From contig NZ_CP104578.1 of NCBI RefSeq assembly GCF_036826855.1, forward strand, positions 3,844,001 through 3,908,000: a stretch of 64,000 nucleotides of DNA. Reading direction: 5' to 3'. The DNA is from Streptomyces sp. SJL17-4 (GTDB lineage: Bacteria > Actinomycetota > Actinomycetes > Streptomycetales > Streptomycetaceae). Below the pieces are notes generated by a model. The model saw only the letters and a program-made list of their open reading frames with translations. It had not been told where the DNA came from and did not search any database. Shown one piece after another: positions 1 to 9,540 of this stretch. Both the position numbers and the translations under genes were made by a program. The stretch's first letter is position 1. Each line of letters opens with the position of its first letter.

Positions 1-72
1 TCGCATGACGGAGGAGCGGAGCGCGTTCACGGCCGCGGCGTCGTCGGCGGTGCCGTGGGACAGGTCAGGCAT
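1..72 (-). CDS. MarR-family transcriptional regulator, N-terminal fragment
   Basis: Only the first 24 codons lie in the window, reading leftwards from an ATG at 70-72; the rest is cut off by the window edge. The visible peptide begins MPDLSHGTADDAAAVNALRS and continues SSVMR, which matches the usual N-terminus of streptomycete MarR regulators as I remember them, where the dimerisation helix starts. No DNA-binding domain is visible. An 11-bp palindrome lies directly upstream of the start, as expected for an autoregulated MarR gene. The family assignment rests on a short peptide. Confidence 0.6.
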   Translation of the reverse strand, partial: MPDLSHGTADDAAAVNALRSSVMR

Positions 73-76
73 GTTC

Positions 77-87
77 GTTAGCCTAAC
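77..87. promoter_or_regulatory. Palindromic operator candidate before the MarR gene
   Basis: GTTAG-C-CTAAC is a perfect 5+1+5 palindrome five bases upstream of the MarR start codon, in an AT-richer stretch (73-115). MarR proteins normally bind such sites in their own promoter. The core also resembles the centre of DtxR/DmdR iron boxes, but the flanks do not fit. Confidence 0.4.
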
Positions 88-262
88 TCATTACTCTGTC
101 TAAATACCAACGGGGACGCGCCGACGTAGTACGGATCACACGGGCGCGCGGGTGAACCGGATGCACGCAGATCACGCTTCCGCAGCCATGTATCACCCAA
201 ACGAGTGAGTCGGATCCAGAAAGTGACGCAAAGGAACCCCGGCTGCCCCGACCCTGAACGAC

Positions 263-496
263 ATGGGATCGACAGTGCTCAGCCTGCGCATCGACGGTGA
301 GCTGCTCGACCGGCTCAGGAGTCACGCCGCGAAAAGAGGAATGAGCGTCCAGGACTATGTCGTCCGGACGCTCATTCGCGAGGATTTCGACGAGCGGTTC
401 AAGACCGCCGTCGACGAGACGGAGAAGTTCTACGGCCCGGAAGCGTCTGCTTCCGGGCCCGAGGATCACGTGAGGCCGAGCGCCGGCATCGCGTAG
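263..496 (+). CDS. Ribbon-helix-helix (CopG/Arc-like) DNA-binding protein
   Basis: This is a 77-residue protein. Residues 4-10 (TVLSLRI) form the DNA-contacting beta strand, followed by two helices (about 12-24 and 28-40) that include GMSVQDYVVRTLI. This is the layout of MetJ/Arc-fold antitoxins and small regulators. The C-terminal 30 residues are acidic and low in structure. No toxin gene is adjacent, so a toxin-antitoxin role is not supported. The last 31 bp overlap the convergent permease gene, and an 11-bp stem hairpin sits inside the 3' end. The start is the ATG at 263. Confidence 0.75.
   Translation: MGSTVLSLRIDGELLDRLRSHAAKRGMSVQDYVVRTLIREDFDERFKTAVDETEKFYGPEASASGPEDHVRPSAGIA
434..459. 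terminator. Hairpin at convergent gene ends
   Basis: GGCCCGGAAGC and GCTTCCGGGCC form a perfect 11-bp stem with a 4-nt loop. It lies inside the end of the ribbon-helix-helix gene and just beyond the stop codon of the convergent permease. There is no T-tract, which is common for actinobacterial terminators. Confidence 0.5.
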
Positions 497-1917
497 TAGA
501 AGACGAAGACCGCCGACACGGCGTACATGGCCACCGGGACCTCACGGCCCCGGCCGGCCGCGAGCCGCAGCACGCTGAACGCGATGAAGCCGATGCCGAT
601 GCCGTTCGTGATCGAGTACGTGAACGGCATCATCACCATGGCCAGGAACGCCGGCACCGCGATGGTGTAGTCGCTCCAGTCGATGTCCTTGACCGATCCG
701 GCCAGGATCAGGAAGCCGACCGCGAGCAGCGCGGGCGTGGCCGCCTGGGACGGGACCATCGTGGCCAGCGGCGTGAGGAACAGCGCCACCGAGAACAGAC
801 CGCCGGTCACGACCGAGGCGAGACCCGTGCGCGCACCCTCGCCGACGCCCGCCGTGGACTCCACGAAGCAGGTGGTGGCCGAGGAGGAGGTCGCGCCGCC
901 GGAGGCGACGGCCAGGCCGTCCACCAGCAGGACCTTGTTGATGCCGGGGAAGTTGCCGTCCTTGTCGATCAGCTTGGCCTCGTCGCCGACGCCGAGGATC
1001 GTGCCCATGGCGTCGAAGAAGCAGGACAGCAGCACGGTGAAGACGAAGAGGACACCGGTCAGGTAGCCGACCTTCTCGAAGCCGCCGAAGAGGCTGACCT
1101 CGCCGACCAGGCCGAAGTCGGGCGAGGCGACCGGGTTACCCGGCCACTCCGGGGTGGTCAGACCCCAGGACGGGACGGTCGCGACCGCGTTGATCACCAT
1201 CGCCACGATCGTCATGACGACGATCGAGATGAGGATCGCGCCCGGCACCTTGCGGATGATCAGGGCGAGGGTGAGGAGCGTGCCCAGAATGAAGACGAGC
1301 ACCGGCCAGCCGGTGAGGTGACCGTCGCCGCCGAGCTGGAGCGGGACGGTGGTGTGCGCGGCGTCGGGGATGCGGGAGACGAAGCCCGAGTCGACGAGGC
1401 CGATCAGCATGATGAAGAGGCCGATGCCGATCGCGATGCCCTTGCGCAGGCCGACCGGGACGGCGTTCATGACGCGCTCGCGCAGACCGGTCGCGACGAG
1501 CAGCATCACGACGACGCCCGCGAGGACGACCATGCCCATGGCGTCGGCCCAGGACATCTTCGGTGCGAGCTGGAGCGCGACGACCGTGTTGACGCCGAGG
1601 CCGGCGGCGAGGGCGATCGGGACGTTGCCGATGACGCCCATGAGGAGCGTCGAGAACGCCGCCGTGAGGACGGTGGCGGTGACGAGCTGGCCGCCGTCGA
1701 GCTGGTGCCCGTACATGTCCTTGGCGCTGCCGAGGATGATCGGGTTCAGCACGATGATGTAGGCCATCGCGAAGAAGGTGGCGAAGCCGCCGCGGACCTC
1801 GCGGGCGACGGTCGAGCCGCGCTCGGAGATCTTGAAGTAGCGGTCGAGGCCCGAGGTCGGCTCCTGGGGAGCGGAAGGCTCGGGGGGCATGGCCTTGGCG
1901 GTGGCCGTGGTGCTCAT
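466..1917 (-). CDS. NCS2-family purine/pyrimidine permease (AzgA-like)
   Basis: A 483-residue polytopic membrane protein with 12 or more hydrophobic segments and full family length. GNVPIALAAGLGVNTVVA near residue 100 corresponds to the AzgA-type stretch with the conserved G-N at the substrate site. The first 45 residues are a soluble tail. Known relatives are proton symporters for adenine, guanine or hypoxanthine; the exact base cannot be read from sequence. The start is the ATG at 1915-1917. It is divergent from the DUF2530 gene across a gap that contains an inverted repeat, suggesting regulated expression. Confidence 0.85.
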   Translation of the reverse strand: MSTTATAKAMPPEPSAPQEPTSGLDRYFKISERGSTVAREVRGGFATFFAMAYIIVLNPIILGSAKDMYGHQLDGGQLVTATVLTAAFSTLLMGVIGNVPIALAAGLGVNTVVALQLAPKMSWADAMGMVVLAGVVVMLLVATGLRERVMNAVPVGLRKGIAIGIGLFIMLIGLVDSGFVSRIPDAAHTTVPLQLGGDGHLTGWPVLVFILGTLLTLALIIRKVPGAILISIVVMTIVAMVINAVATVPSWGLTTPEWPGNPVASPDFGLVGEVSLFGGFEKVGYLTGVLFVFTVLLSCFFDAMGTILGVGDEAKLIDKDGNFPGINKVLLVDGLAVASGGATSSSATTCFVESTAGVGEGARTGLASVVTGGLFSVALFLTPLATMVPSQAATPALLAVGFLILAGSVKDIDWSDYTIAVPAFLAMVMMPFTYSITNGIGIGFIAFSVLRLAAGRGREVPVAMYAVSAVFVFYYAMPALGLT

Positions 1918-1954
1918 GGGGTGGGGTTCCTCTTCGGGAGATGTCCGTTTGGCG

Positions 1955-2001
1955 GTTCATACGAAGGAAACCCGCCAGAGGCAAACCGTTTCAGTATGAA
2001 C
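1955..2001. promoter_or_regulatory. Inverted repeat in the divergent permease/DUF2530 gap
   Basis: GTTCATAC (1955-1962) and GTATGAAC (1994-2001) are perfect inverted 8-mers 31 bp apart, upstream of the permease. The spacing would suit two operator half-sites or a structured leader. The regulator is unknown. Confidence 0.3.
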
Positions 2002-2076
2002 ACATGAACGAGCGAGCGTCTATCTCCGCGCGTAGACCATGCGTGGGTACGATTTCCCGCCACCTAGACTGACCCC

Positions 2077-2382
2077 ATGGCGAAGTGGACACCGAAGCAC
2101 GAGGCACCCGAGCCCCTCGAAGGGCCCGTCGTCGCCACCATCACCGGCGGAACGATCCTGTGGTTCGTCCTCTTCCTCGTCCAGGTCCCGTTCTACGGCT
2201 GGTTCGACGACCGGGACCTCACCTGGTGGGTGTGGACCTGCCTGGCCGGCGCGGGCCTCGGCCTGATCGGCATCTGGTACGTACGGAAGCGGGACGCGGC
2301 GATCAAGCGGCACGAGGCGGCGCGGGCGACGGAGGCGGCGGGAGGCCCGGCGGCGGGCAAGTCCACGCCCGAGTCCGAGTAA
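2077..2382 (+). CDS. DUF2530 small membrane protein
   Basis: A 101-residue protein with two transmembrane segments (about residues 22-40 and 50-67) separated by FYGWFDDRDLTWW, followed by a basic cytoplasmic tail. This matches DUF2530, a small actinobacterial family of unknown function. The Ala/Glu-rich C-terminus runs into a hexanucleotide repeat. The stop TAA lies inside that repeat, and reading on in the same frame would give further Glu-Ser-Pro repeats. The ATG at 2077 is preceded by a promoter-like gap shared with the permease. Confidence 0.8.
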   Translation: MAKWTPKHEAPEPLEGPVVATITGGTILWFVLFLVQVPFYGWFDDRDLTWWVWTCLAGAGLGLIGIWYVRKRDAAIKRHEAARATEAAGGPAAGKSTPESE

Positions 2383-2484
2383 GAGCCCGAGTAAGAGTCC
2401 GACCCCGAATCCGAGCCCGACCCCGAGCCCGAGTCCGAGCCCGAGTCCGAGCCCGAGTCCGAGCCCGAGTCCGAGCCCGAGTCC
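2367..2484. repeat. Hexanucleotide tandem repeat spanning the DUF2530 stop codon
   Basis: About nineteen imperfect copies of GAGTCC/GAGCCC (period 6) begin within the last codons of the DUF2530 gene and continue past its TAA. A second TAA follows 12 bp later, within the array. The in-phase unit suggests the array was once, or occasionally is, a coding tail. Confidence 0.8.
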
Positions 2485-2605
2485 ACCCGAGGTCCCGAGG
2501 CGTAGCGACCGGCATGGCACCGGGGAACGATTCCCCTCCTCCCCCGGTCTGAGATCCGCCCCCCTCAGCAGGTGAACGGTCGATTCCGGTCGTACCGTCG
2601 AAAAC

Positions 2606-5014
2606 ATGACTCAGCGGGCGAAGATCGACACGGACGGCAGCGAGGCCGAGGCGGTGGGGCCGCCCGTTGTCCACCGACCCGCCGGACTCACCTCCGCCGA
2701 GGTAGCCGAACGCGTCGCCCGCGGCGAGGTCAACGACGTCCCCGTCCGCAGCTCCCGCTCGACCACGGACATCATCCGCGGCAACGTCTTCACCCGCTTC
2801 AACGCGATCATCGGCGTGCTCTGGGTGATCATGTTCTTCGTCGCGCCGATCCAGGACAGCCTCTTCGGCTTCGTGATCATCGCCAACACCGGCATCGGCA
2901 TCATCCAGGAACTCCGCGCCAAGAAGACCCTCGACGGACTCGCCGTCATCGGCGAGGCGAAACCCACCGTCCGGCGCGACGGCATCGCCGGCGAACTCTC
3001 CACCTCCGAGATCGTCCTCGGCGACCTCATCGAACTCGGCCCCGGCGACAAGGTCGTCGTCGACGGCGTGGTCGCGGAGGCCGACAGCCTGGAGATCGAC
3101 GAATCACTGCTCACCGGCGAGGCCGACCCGGTCGTCAAGAAGCCCGGCGACCGGATGATGTCGGGCTCGTTCGTCGTCGCCGGCGGCGGCGCGTTCACCG
3201 CCACCAAGGTCGGCCGCGAGGCCTACGCCGCACAGCTCGCCGAAGAGGCCTCCCGCTTCACGCTCGTCCACTCCGAACTGCGTACGGGCATCTCCACGAT
3301 CCTCAAGTACGTGACGTGGATGATGATCCCGACCGCGATCGGGCTCGTCATCAGCCAGCTCGTCGTCAAGGACAACAACTTCAAGGACTCCGTCGCCCGT
3401 ACGGTCGGCGGCATCGTCCCGATGATCCCCGAGGGACTCGTCCTGCTCACCTCGGTCGCCTTCGCGATCGGAGTCGTACGACTCGGGCGCAAGCAGTGCC
3501 TCGTCCAGGAACTGCCGGCGATCGAGGGCCTCGCGCGCGTGGACGTCGTGTGCCTGGACAAGACGGGCACGCTGACCGAGGGCGGCATGGACGTCACGGA
3601 GCTCCGTCCCCTCAACGGCAGCGACGAGACGTACGTACGGAAGGTCCTCGGCGCCCTGGGGGAATCCGACCCCCGCCCGAACGCCTCCCTCCAGGCCATC
3701 ATCGAGGCCTATCCGGACACGGTGGAGTGGCGGTGCACGGAGGCGCTGCCGTTCTCGTCGGCGCGGAAGTACAGCGGGGCGGCGTTCAGCGAAGGCGACG
3801 GCGAGAACTCGACATGGCTGCTGGGCGCCCCGGACGTCCTCCTGCCCGCCGGGGACCCGACGCTCACGGAGATCGACCACCTCAACGAGCAGGGCCTGCG
3901 GGTCCTGCTCCTGGCGCGGACGGCGAACGAACTCGACTCCCCCGAGGTCGCGACCGGCGCCCACCCGACGGCCCTGGTCGTCCTGGAGCAGCGACTGCGC
4001 CCGGACGCGGGCGACACCCTCGCCTACTTCGCCGACCAGAACGTCGCCACGAAGATCATCTCGGGTGACAACGCGGTGTCGGTGGGGGCGGTGGCGGGAA
4101 AGCTCGACATGCCGGGCGCGGAGAACACGGTGGACGCCCGGCTGCTCCCCACGGACCGGGAGGAGATGGCGAAGGCCCTCGACGAGAACGCGGTCTTCGG
4201 CCGGGTCACGCCGCAGCAGAAGCGGGACATGGTGGCAGCGCTCCAGTCCCACGGACACACGGTCGCGATGACCGGCGACGGCGTGAACGACGTACTGGCG
4301 CTGAAGGACGCGGACATCGGCGTGTCGATGGGCTCGGGCTCGGAGGCGACGAGGGCTGTCGCCCAGATCGTCCTGCTGAACAACAGCTTCGCGACGCTCC
4401 CGTCGGTGGTGGCGGAGGGCCGCAGGGTCATCGGCAACATCACCCGGGTCGCCACCCTCTTCCTGACGAAGACGGTGTACTCGGTCCTCCTGGCGGTCCT
4501 GGTGGTCTGCTCGCAGGTGGAGTACCCCTTCCTCCCCCGCCACCTGACCCTCCTCTCCACGCTGACGATCGGCGTCCCGGCCTTCTTCCTGGCCCTCGCC
4601 CCCAACAAGGAACGGGCGAAGCCGAACTTCGTACGCCGGGTGATGCGGTACGCGATCCCGGGCGGCGTCATCGCGGCGGCGGCCACCTTCACCACGTACC
4701 TCCTGGCCCGCCACCACTACAGCGGCGAGGGCGCCCTGGAGGCGGAGACGAGCGCGGCCACCCTGACCCTCTTCCTGGTCTCGATGTGGGTCCTGGCGAT
4801 CATCGCCCGCCCGTACACGTGGTGGCGCCTCACCTTGGTGGCGACGATGGGAGGCGCGTTCCTCCTGGTCCTGGTCGTGCCCTGGCTCCAGGACTTCTTC
4901 GCCCTGAAACTGGTGGGCACGACGATGCCGTGGGCGGCGGTGGCGATCGCGGCGGCGGGAGCGGTACTGCTGGAGGTGGCGTACCGCTGGGTGAGCAGGA
5001 GGTTCCCGGCGTAG
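2606..5014 (+). CDS. Cation-transporting P-type ATPase (CtpE-like)
   Basis: An 802-residue P-type ATPase. The actuator motif LLTGEAD is near residue 170, PEGL in membrane segment 4 near 275, the phosphorylation motif DKTGTLT starts at D318, and the hinge GDGVND lies near 557. A large C-terminal membrane domain follows. There is no N-terminal metal-binding domain and no CPC motif, which argues against a heavy-metal pump. The arrangement resembles mycobacterial CtpE, associated with calcium uptake; that substrate is inferred. The ATG at 2606 is the first plausible start. The gene ends at the large palindromic gap. Confidence 0.85.
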   Translation: MTQRAKIDTDGSEAEAVGPPVVHRPAGLTSAEVAERVARGEVNDVPVRSSRSTTDIIRGNVFTRFNAIIGVLWVIMFFVAPIQDSLFGFVIIANTGIGIIQELRAKKTLDGLAVIGEAKPTVRRDGIAGELSTSEIVLGDLIELGPGDKVVVDGVVAEADSLEIDESLLTGEADPVVKKPGDRMMSGSFVVAGGGAFTATKVGREAYAAQLAEEASRFTLVHSELRTGISTILKYVTWMMIPTAIGLVISQLVVKDNNFKDSVARTVGGIVPMIPEGLVLLTSVAFAIGVVRLGRKQCLVQELPAIEGLARVDVVCLDKTGTLTEGGMDVTELRPLNGSDETYVRKVLGALGESDPRPNASLQAIIEAYPDTVEWRCTEALPFSSARKYSGAAFSEGDGENSTWLLGAPDVLLPAGDPTLTEIDHLNEQGLRVLLLARTANELDSPEVATGAHPTALVVLEQRLRPDAGDTLAYFADQNVATKIISGDNAVSVGAVAGKLDMPGAENTVDARLLPTDREEMAKALDENAVFGRVTPQQKRDMVAALQSHGHTVAMTGDGVNDVLALKDADIGVSMGSGSEATRAVAQIVLLNNSFATLPSVVAEGRRVIGNITRVATLFLTKTVYSVLLAVLVVCSQVEYPFLPRHLTLLSTLTIGVPAFFLALAPNKERAKPNFVRRVMRYAIPGGVIAAAATFTTYLLARHHYSGEGALEAETSAATLTLFLVSMWVLAIIARPYTWWRLTLVATMGGAFLLVLVVPWLQDFFALKLVGTTMPWAAVAIAAAGAVLLEVAYRWVSRRFPA

Positions 5015-5139
5015 CCGCAGGGGTCAGGCGGCGGGAGCGTCGAGCAGAACCGGGACGCGCTGGACCGCGCCCCGGTGCGAACGGCGCGGCAATGGGTCGG
5101 GCCCAAGGGGTGGGCCGGGTACGCGAGTGTCGGGTGGGA

Positions 5140-5271
5140 CCGCCCTCTTTCCGAGAGTCGCTCCTTCCGGCGGCGCGTCAAGGGCGCTCCCTGCGGTCGC
5201 GTCGCTGCGCGATGGCCTTCGGCCACCCTTGACCCACCACCTCCAGGAGCGAAAACACTCTCGGAGGGCGG
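5140..5271 (+). repeat. Family A MITE-like palindromic element, copy 1
   Basis: A 132-bp unit bounded by CCGCCCTCTTTCCGAGAG and CTCTCGGAGGGCGG as terminal inverted repeats. An inner stem pairs GTCAAGGG (5177-5184) with CCCTTGAC (5226-5233). A second copy of exactly the same length lies inverted at 5879-6010. No protein is encoded. The inner stem could act as a bidirectional terminator after the P-type ATPase. Confidence 0.75.
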
Positions 5272-5878
5272 TCCAGGGGACGGGGTCACGCGTACGGCCC
5301 GGGCAGCGGCCGGGGCGGGAGGGCGTGTGCCGGCCGGTGGGTGGGGGCTTGGTTCGCGGCCGAGGGGGATGGGCTTCCGTCGGCCGGTTCGGGTGCGCGG
5401 TTGTTGAATGGGGCGGCGGGGCGACGCTTAGCGTCGGAATGCCGATCGGAGCGGGGCTTCAGGCCCCGCTGGTCACCCCCGCGGGTGGGGGCGTGAGTAA
5501 CTCTGCACTTCTCGAAGTAACAGGCCCCAGATTAAGCCTCATTGGGGGTGAATCGCCCTTATCGGGCGATGAAAGTGCAAGAAACTCTCACCGCCACCGC
5601 CGAACCACCCACTCACACAGACCAGCGGGGCCTGAAGCCCAGCTAACCGACATCCGCAATCCGCTGAGCCCAGCCCGACCGCCCCATTCAACAACCGCGC
5701 ACCCCCAACCCACCGGACTTCACCCACCGGCCCGAGCAACGAACCAAGCCCCCACCCACCCAGGCACACAGCCAACACACGCCCCACCGATGCCCGGCCT
5801 CGCACCCCACCCACAAGCCCCACGCCGCCCACGACGCGCAACCACCCCCCAGCAGTCCGCGTAGGCCCCGGCCCTCGG
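5272..5878. other. Large imperfect palindrome between the two family A elements
   Basis: This 607-bp gene-free stretch is largely self-complementary about a centre near 5550. Matched arms include GTGGGTGGGGGCTTGGTTCG (left near 5338, right near 5763 inverted), GCGCGGTTGTTGAATGGGGC (left near 5395, right near 5700) and a 21-bp identical pair around GGGCTTCAGGCCCCGCTGG (5456-5478 and 5621-5641). At the centre lies a compact hairpin, ATCGCCC-TTAT-CGGGCGAT (5552-5569), flanked by TGCACTT and AAGTGCA. Codon structure is absent in all frames. Confidence 0.7.
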
Positions 5879-6010
5879 CCGCCCTCCGAGTGTGAAAAGG
5901 CGGCCTCCGCCGCCGGGTCAAGGGTGGGCGCAGCCCATCGCGCAGCGACGCGACCGAAGGGAGCGCCCTTGACGCGGTGGTGGAGGCCGCCACACTCGGA
6001 AAGAGGGCGG
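5879..6010 (-). repeat. Family A MITE-like palindromic element, copy 2 (inverted)
   Basis: A 132-bp inverted copy of the unit at 5140-5271, with the same terminal repeats (CCGCCCTCCGAGTGTG and CACACTCGGAAAGAGGGCGG) and the same internal stem GTCAAGGG/CCCTTGAC. It lies about 175 bp downstream of the stop codon of the minus-strand ATPase gene. The remaining 6011-6185 shows no gene. Confidence 0.75.
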
Positions 6011-6185
6011 CCGCACCCGCACCTCGTTCGAAACCCCCGCGCCCCGCACCCCTTCCGTCCGGCACCCTGGTCCCATGGGGATTGTCGAGCGGCTCTGGGG
6101 CCGGGGCGAGGACCGTCCTCCGCCGAGTCCCCCTCCGCTGAGCCCCCGCCCCCGCCTCCGCCGAGCCGAGCCGGTCCACTCCCCC

Positions 6186-9100
6186 TCAGTCGAACCAGCG
6201 GTCCCTCGCCAGTTCCGCCGTCCTCGACGGGTCCTCCAGCAGGGCCGCCACCTCGAAGCGGCGGGGCCACTGGCCGGCCGACCAGGCCAGGCCCGCCGCC
6301 ACACCCTCCAGGGTGGAGGCGTGGACGACGCCGTCCGCCGTGCGGCGCCAGTCGAGTTCCGTGTCCGCCGCCCTGAGTTCCTCGTGCTCGACGTACGTCG
6401 TCGGGGTCGTCGGGCCCAGCAGGGTCCCGACCGAGTCCGGCACCTCGTGCTCCTCGCCCGTCGTCGCCACCTCCGCCTCCACCGCCTCGCTCAGCCGCCT
6501 CACCTGGAACAGCTCCGCCAGGTCCGCCGCCCGCGCCGGCGACACCGGCAGCAGCGGCACTCCGCCCGCCAGCGGCAGCAGGTCCGGCGCGTCCGCCACC
6601 ATCGCCTCCGCCGCGTCCACCACGACCACCTCGCCGTCCACCACCGCGCGCAGCTCGTCCGGCAGCGTCACCTGCTCCGGGTCCAGGTCCGCCAGTGCCG
6701 TGTACAGCGCGTGGAGTTGGGCGTCGGTGACCTCGCGCGAGGGGTCCGCCAGCCGCGTCAGGAGTTCCGCCGCCCCGCCCGGCTCGTCGAGGAGCGCCGC
6801 CACCGACGTGCGGACTCCCAGGGCCCGCAGGACCTGCTCGTCCTCGAAGCCGGTCGCGTCGGCGGAGTCGTACAGGCCGGAGAGGAGGGGGTCCGAGCCC
6901 TCCGCGCGCAGGCCCGCCGGGCGGCGGCCGTCCAGGACGGGGTGGTCGCGGAGCCACCACGCCGTGTACGAGCGGACCGTCTCCGTCGTGCCGTCCGGCA
7001 GGAGGATTCGTACGGGCTGGGTGAGGGCGTCGCGGAGAGGAGGCTGCGCCAGGAGGGCCAGCGCCTGCGGCCAGGCGTCGTCGTCGACCAGGTCCAGGTC
7101 CCGTACGGCCACGATCTCCGTCGCCACCGGCGGCACCGGTGTCTCCGGCAGCCGGTCCAGGACGTCCTCGCACCACACGTCGACCGCGTCCAGGAGCCCC
7201 GCGTCGTCCGGCTCCGGGTAGTCGCTCTCGCGCGGCTCGACCTCGTCCGGGTCGAGGAGCAGGTCGGTGGCGCGGACCAGGGCGAAGGTGGCGAGGACTC
7301 CGCAGGCGGCGAGGGGCTGTTCGCCCCAGCGTGCGGCCAGATCGGCGTCCACGTGGGCCAGTTCGTCCGCGCGCATGACGGCGGCGAACGCCGAGCCCGG
7401 CATCACCAGCTCGCCCGCCGGGGAGAGTTCGCCGTCCTCGTCGGGCAGCGCCAGCGCGCCCAGCCAGGGCTCCTCGCCCGGGTCGAGTTCCGCGTCCCGG
7501 ACCAGGGCGAGGACGGTCTCGACGAGTTCGTCCGCGTCCAGGGTGTCCGCGTCCTCGTCCCAGATCTCGCCCGCGTCGAGGGAGGCCGCGACCGCCGCCC
7601 GTACCTGCGGGGTCGTCAGGACCGCGCGGGGCGTGGCGGGCAGGGCGCCCAGCTTCTCCAGGAGCGGGTGGGCGGCCTCGGGGTGGGCGACCTTCAGGCC
7701 GAGCCGGGTCAGCTCGGCGGGGGTCCTGTCCTGGGGCAGGAGGACCTGGCGGGGGCCGATCGCCGTACGGATCCGGGCTCCCTCGGCGGCTTCCGCCAGC
7801 GGCACCGGGAGGCCGGACAGGCGGTCCGGGTCGACGCCGGCGAGGGAGTCGTACAGGCGCCACCACCACGTCGGGGCGCGGTCCACCCCGGCGAGGCGGT
7901 CGATCGCCTCGGTCAGGGGGACGCGGCCGACGCCGAGGGTGCGGAGTTCGGGGCGGCGCTCCAGACCGGCGGGCAGCAGGGTCGGGAACACCTCGGCGAG
8001 GACGTCGACGGTGTCGACGCCCGCGCCCTCCGCGACCTCGGCCTCGATCGGGCGGAGTGCGGGGAGTTCCTCGGTGGGGGCGGCGGGCGCCAGGAACGCG
8101 ACCCTCGGCAGCCGGTCCAGGATCGCCTCGCGCAGGGCCCCGTCGAGGGGGCCCTTGCCGAGCGGGCCGGGGACGAGGTCGAGCGTGGCGGTCGTCACCG
8201 GCTGCCACTCGGCGAGGAGTTCGGCGTACGCGTCGGCCGCGCGCTGCACCAGGAAGTCGGTGAGCGGGCCGGGCGCCGGGTGCCGCCGGGCCGTGTCCAG
8301 GGGCAGGGAGGCGATGAGGAGCGCGGGGATGCCGAGGGGTTCGTCGGTGGGGGTGGGGGCGTGCACGACCGGGGTCGTCCGGGGGTAGCGCGGGGCTCCC
8401 TCCGTGTCCACGGGTACGGCCCAGGTGACGGACCAGTGGGGGCGCAGGCGCTCCTCGACCGGGCGGTCCTTGAGGAGTTCGGCGTCGAGGGGGCCGCCGT
8501 GGGAGACGGTCCGCCAGCGGTGGGTGCCGGTGGCGGAGTCGACGATCCGCACGTAGCCGTCGTCCTCGGAGCGGCGGAGGGTCCGTACCCCTTCCGGGGT
8601 CTCCACGACGATCTCCGCGAGCCCCGGAAGGGTGAGGAGGAGCGCGTCGTCGACGGAGCCGAGGAGCCGTTCGGCGAGGTCACGGGCGGCGGTGTCGCGG
8701 AGCGGGAGGACGACGACGGTGTCGTAGCCGTCGGGGGCGGTGCCCTCGGCGGGCAGCGGGAGCCGGAGGAGGGGTACGTGGCCGTCGCGGCGGCGCAGTT
8801 CGTCGCCGAGGCCGGGGCTGTACCGGGCGGACTCGGCGGCGAGTTCGCGGGCCTCGGCGAGGGACCAGCGGACGCCGCCGTGGCGGCCGAGGACGGCGGC
8901 GGGCTCGTCGGTGACGGCGAGGACGGCGGCGAAGCCGACGCCGAACCGGCCGACCGCGCCGTGGGCCTGCTGCTCGCGCTTGGCGGAGGCGCGGAGGGTC
9001 GACAGGGACTCGGCTCCGGTGGCGTCCAGGGGGCGCCGGTGTTGGCGGCGGCGAGGACGGCGGGGCCCTCGTGGTCGGCGGGGTGGAGGGTGAGGCGGAG

Positions 9101-9322
9101 GCGGCCGGGGACGGCGGCGCGGTGGGCGGCGTCGGCGGCGTTCTGGGCGAGTTCGACGACGAGGCGGTCGCGGTAGCCGCCGAGGGCGAGGTCCTCCTCG
9201 GCGTTGGCGTCCTCCCGGAACCGGGCGGGGGACGCGCCCCAGGCGTCGAGCACACCCCGCCGCAGCCGTGCGGTGCCGAAGGGGTCGGTTCCGTCGGTCG
9301 TCGTCCGGACGCTGACGCTCAC
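6186..9322 (-). CDS. Sacsin/Hsp90-type ATP-binding domain protein, frame-interrupted
   Basis: A protein of about 1,045 residues. The N-terminal 200 residues carry a GHKL-type ATPase: VELAQNAADAA is the N-box and GRFGVGFAAVLAVTD a glycine-rich ATP-lid motif, as in the sacsin N-terminal domain of large actinobacterial proteins. The remaining roughly 800 acidic, leucine-rich residues have no motif I recognise. The frame changes at about 9031-9036, where five Gs appear and six would restore the reading (ANTGAP then LDATGAESL). The length, 3,137 bp, fits one missing base. The GTG at 9322 is preferred because GTGGAG precedes it; an ATG at 9334 is an alternative. Confidence 0.75.
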
Positions 9323-9540
9323 GTCTGACTCCACTCTGCGGGGCGGTGATGTTGCGGGACCCGGGCCGGGGGGCCAGGGTGCGAGCCCTTGGACCCGGGG
9401 GCCCGAAGGTACCGCGCTCGGGGGCGGGGGGTTTGCTGGGGCGCGGGTGGGGGTGTGCGGGGGCGCCCTTTATGTCCAGGGTGCATCTGTGCGGGCCGGG
9501 CCGCGTGCCTCCGCCGTTGGGGCTTCGCCCCGTCGCCCCC

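Noticed and set aside
5127..5864. Long open frames across the 5.1-6.1 kb gap
   Set aside because: They are low-complexity products of GC-rich palindromic DNA with no conserved motifs and no codon bias.
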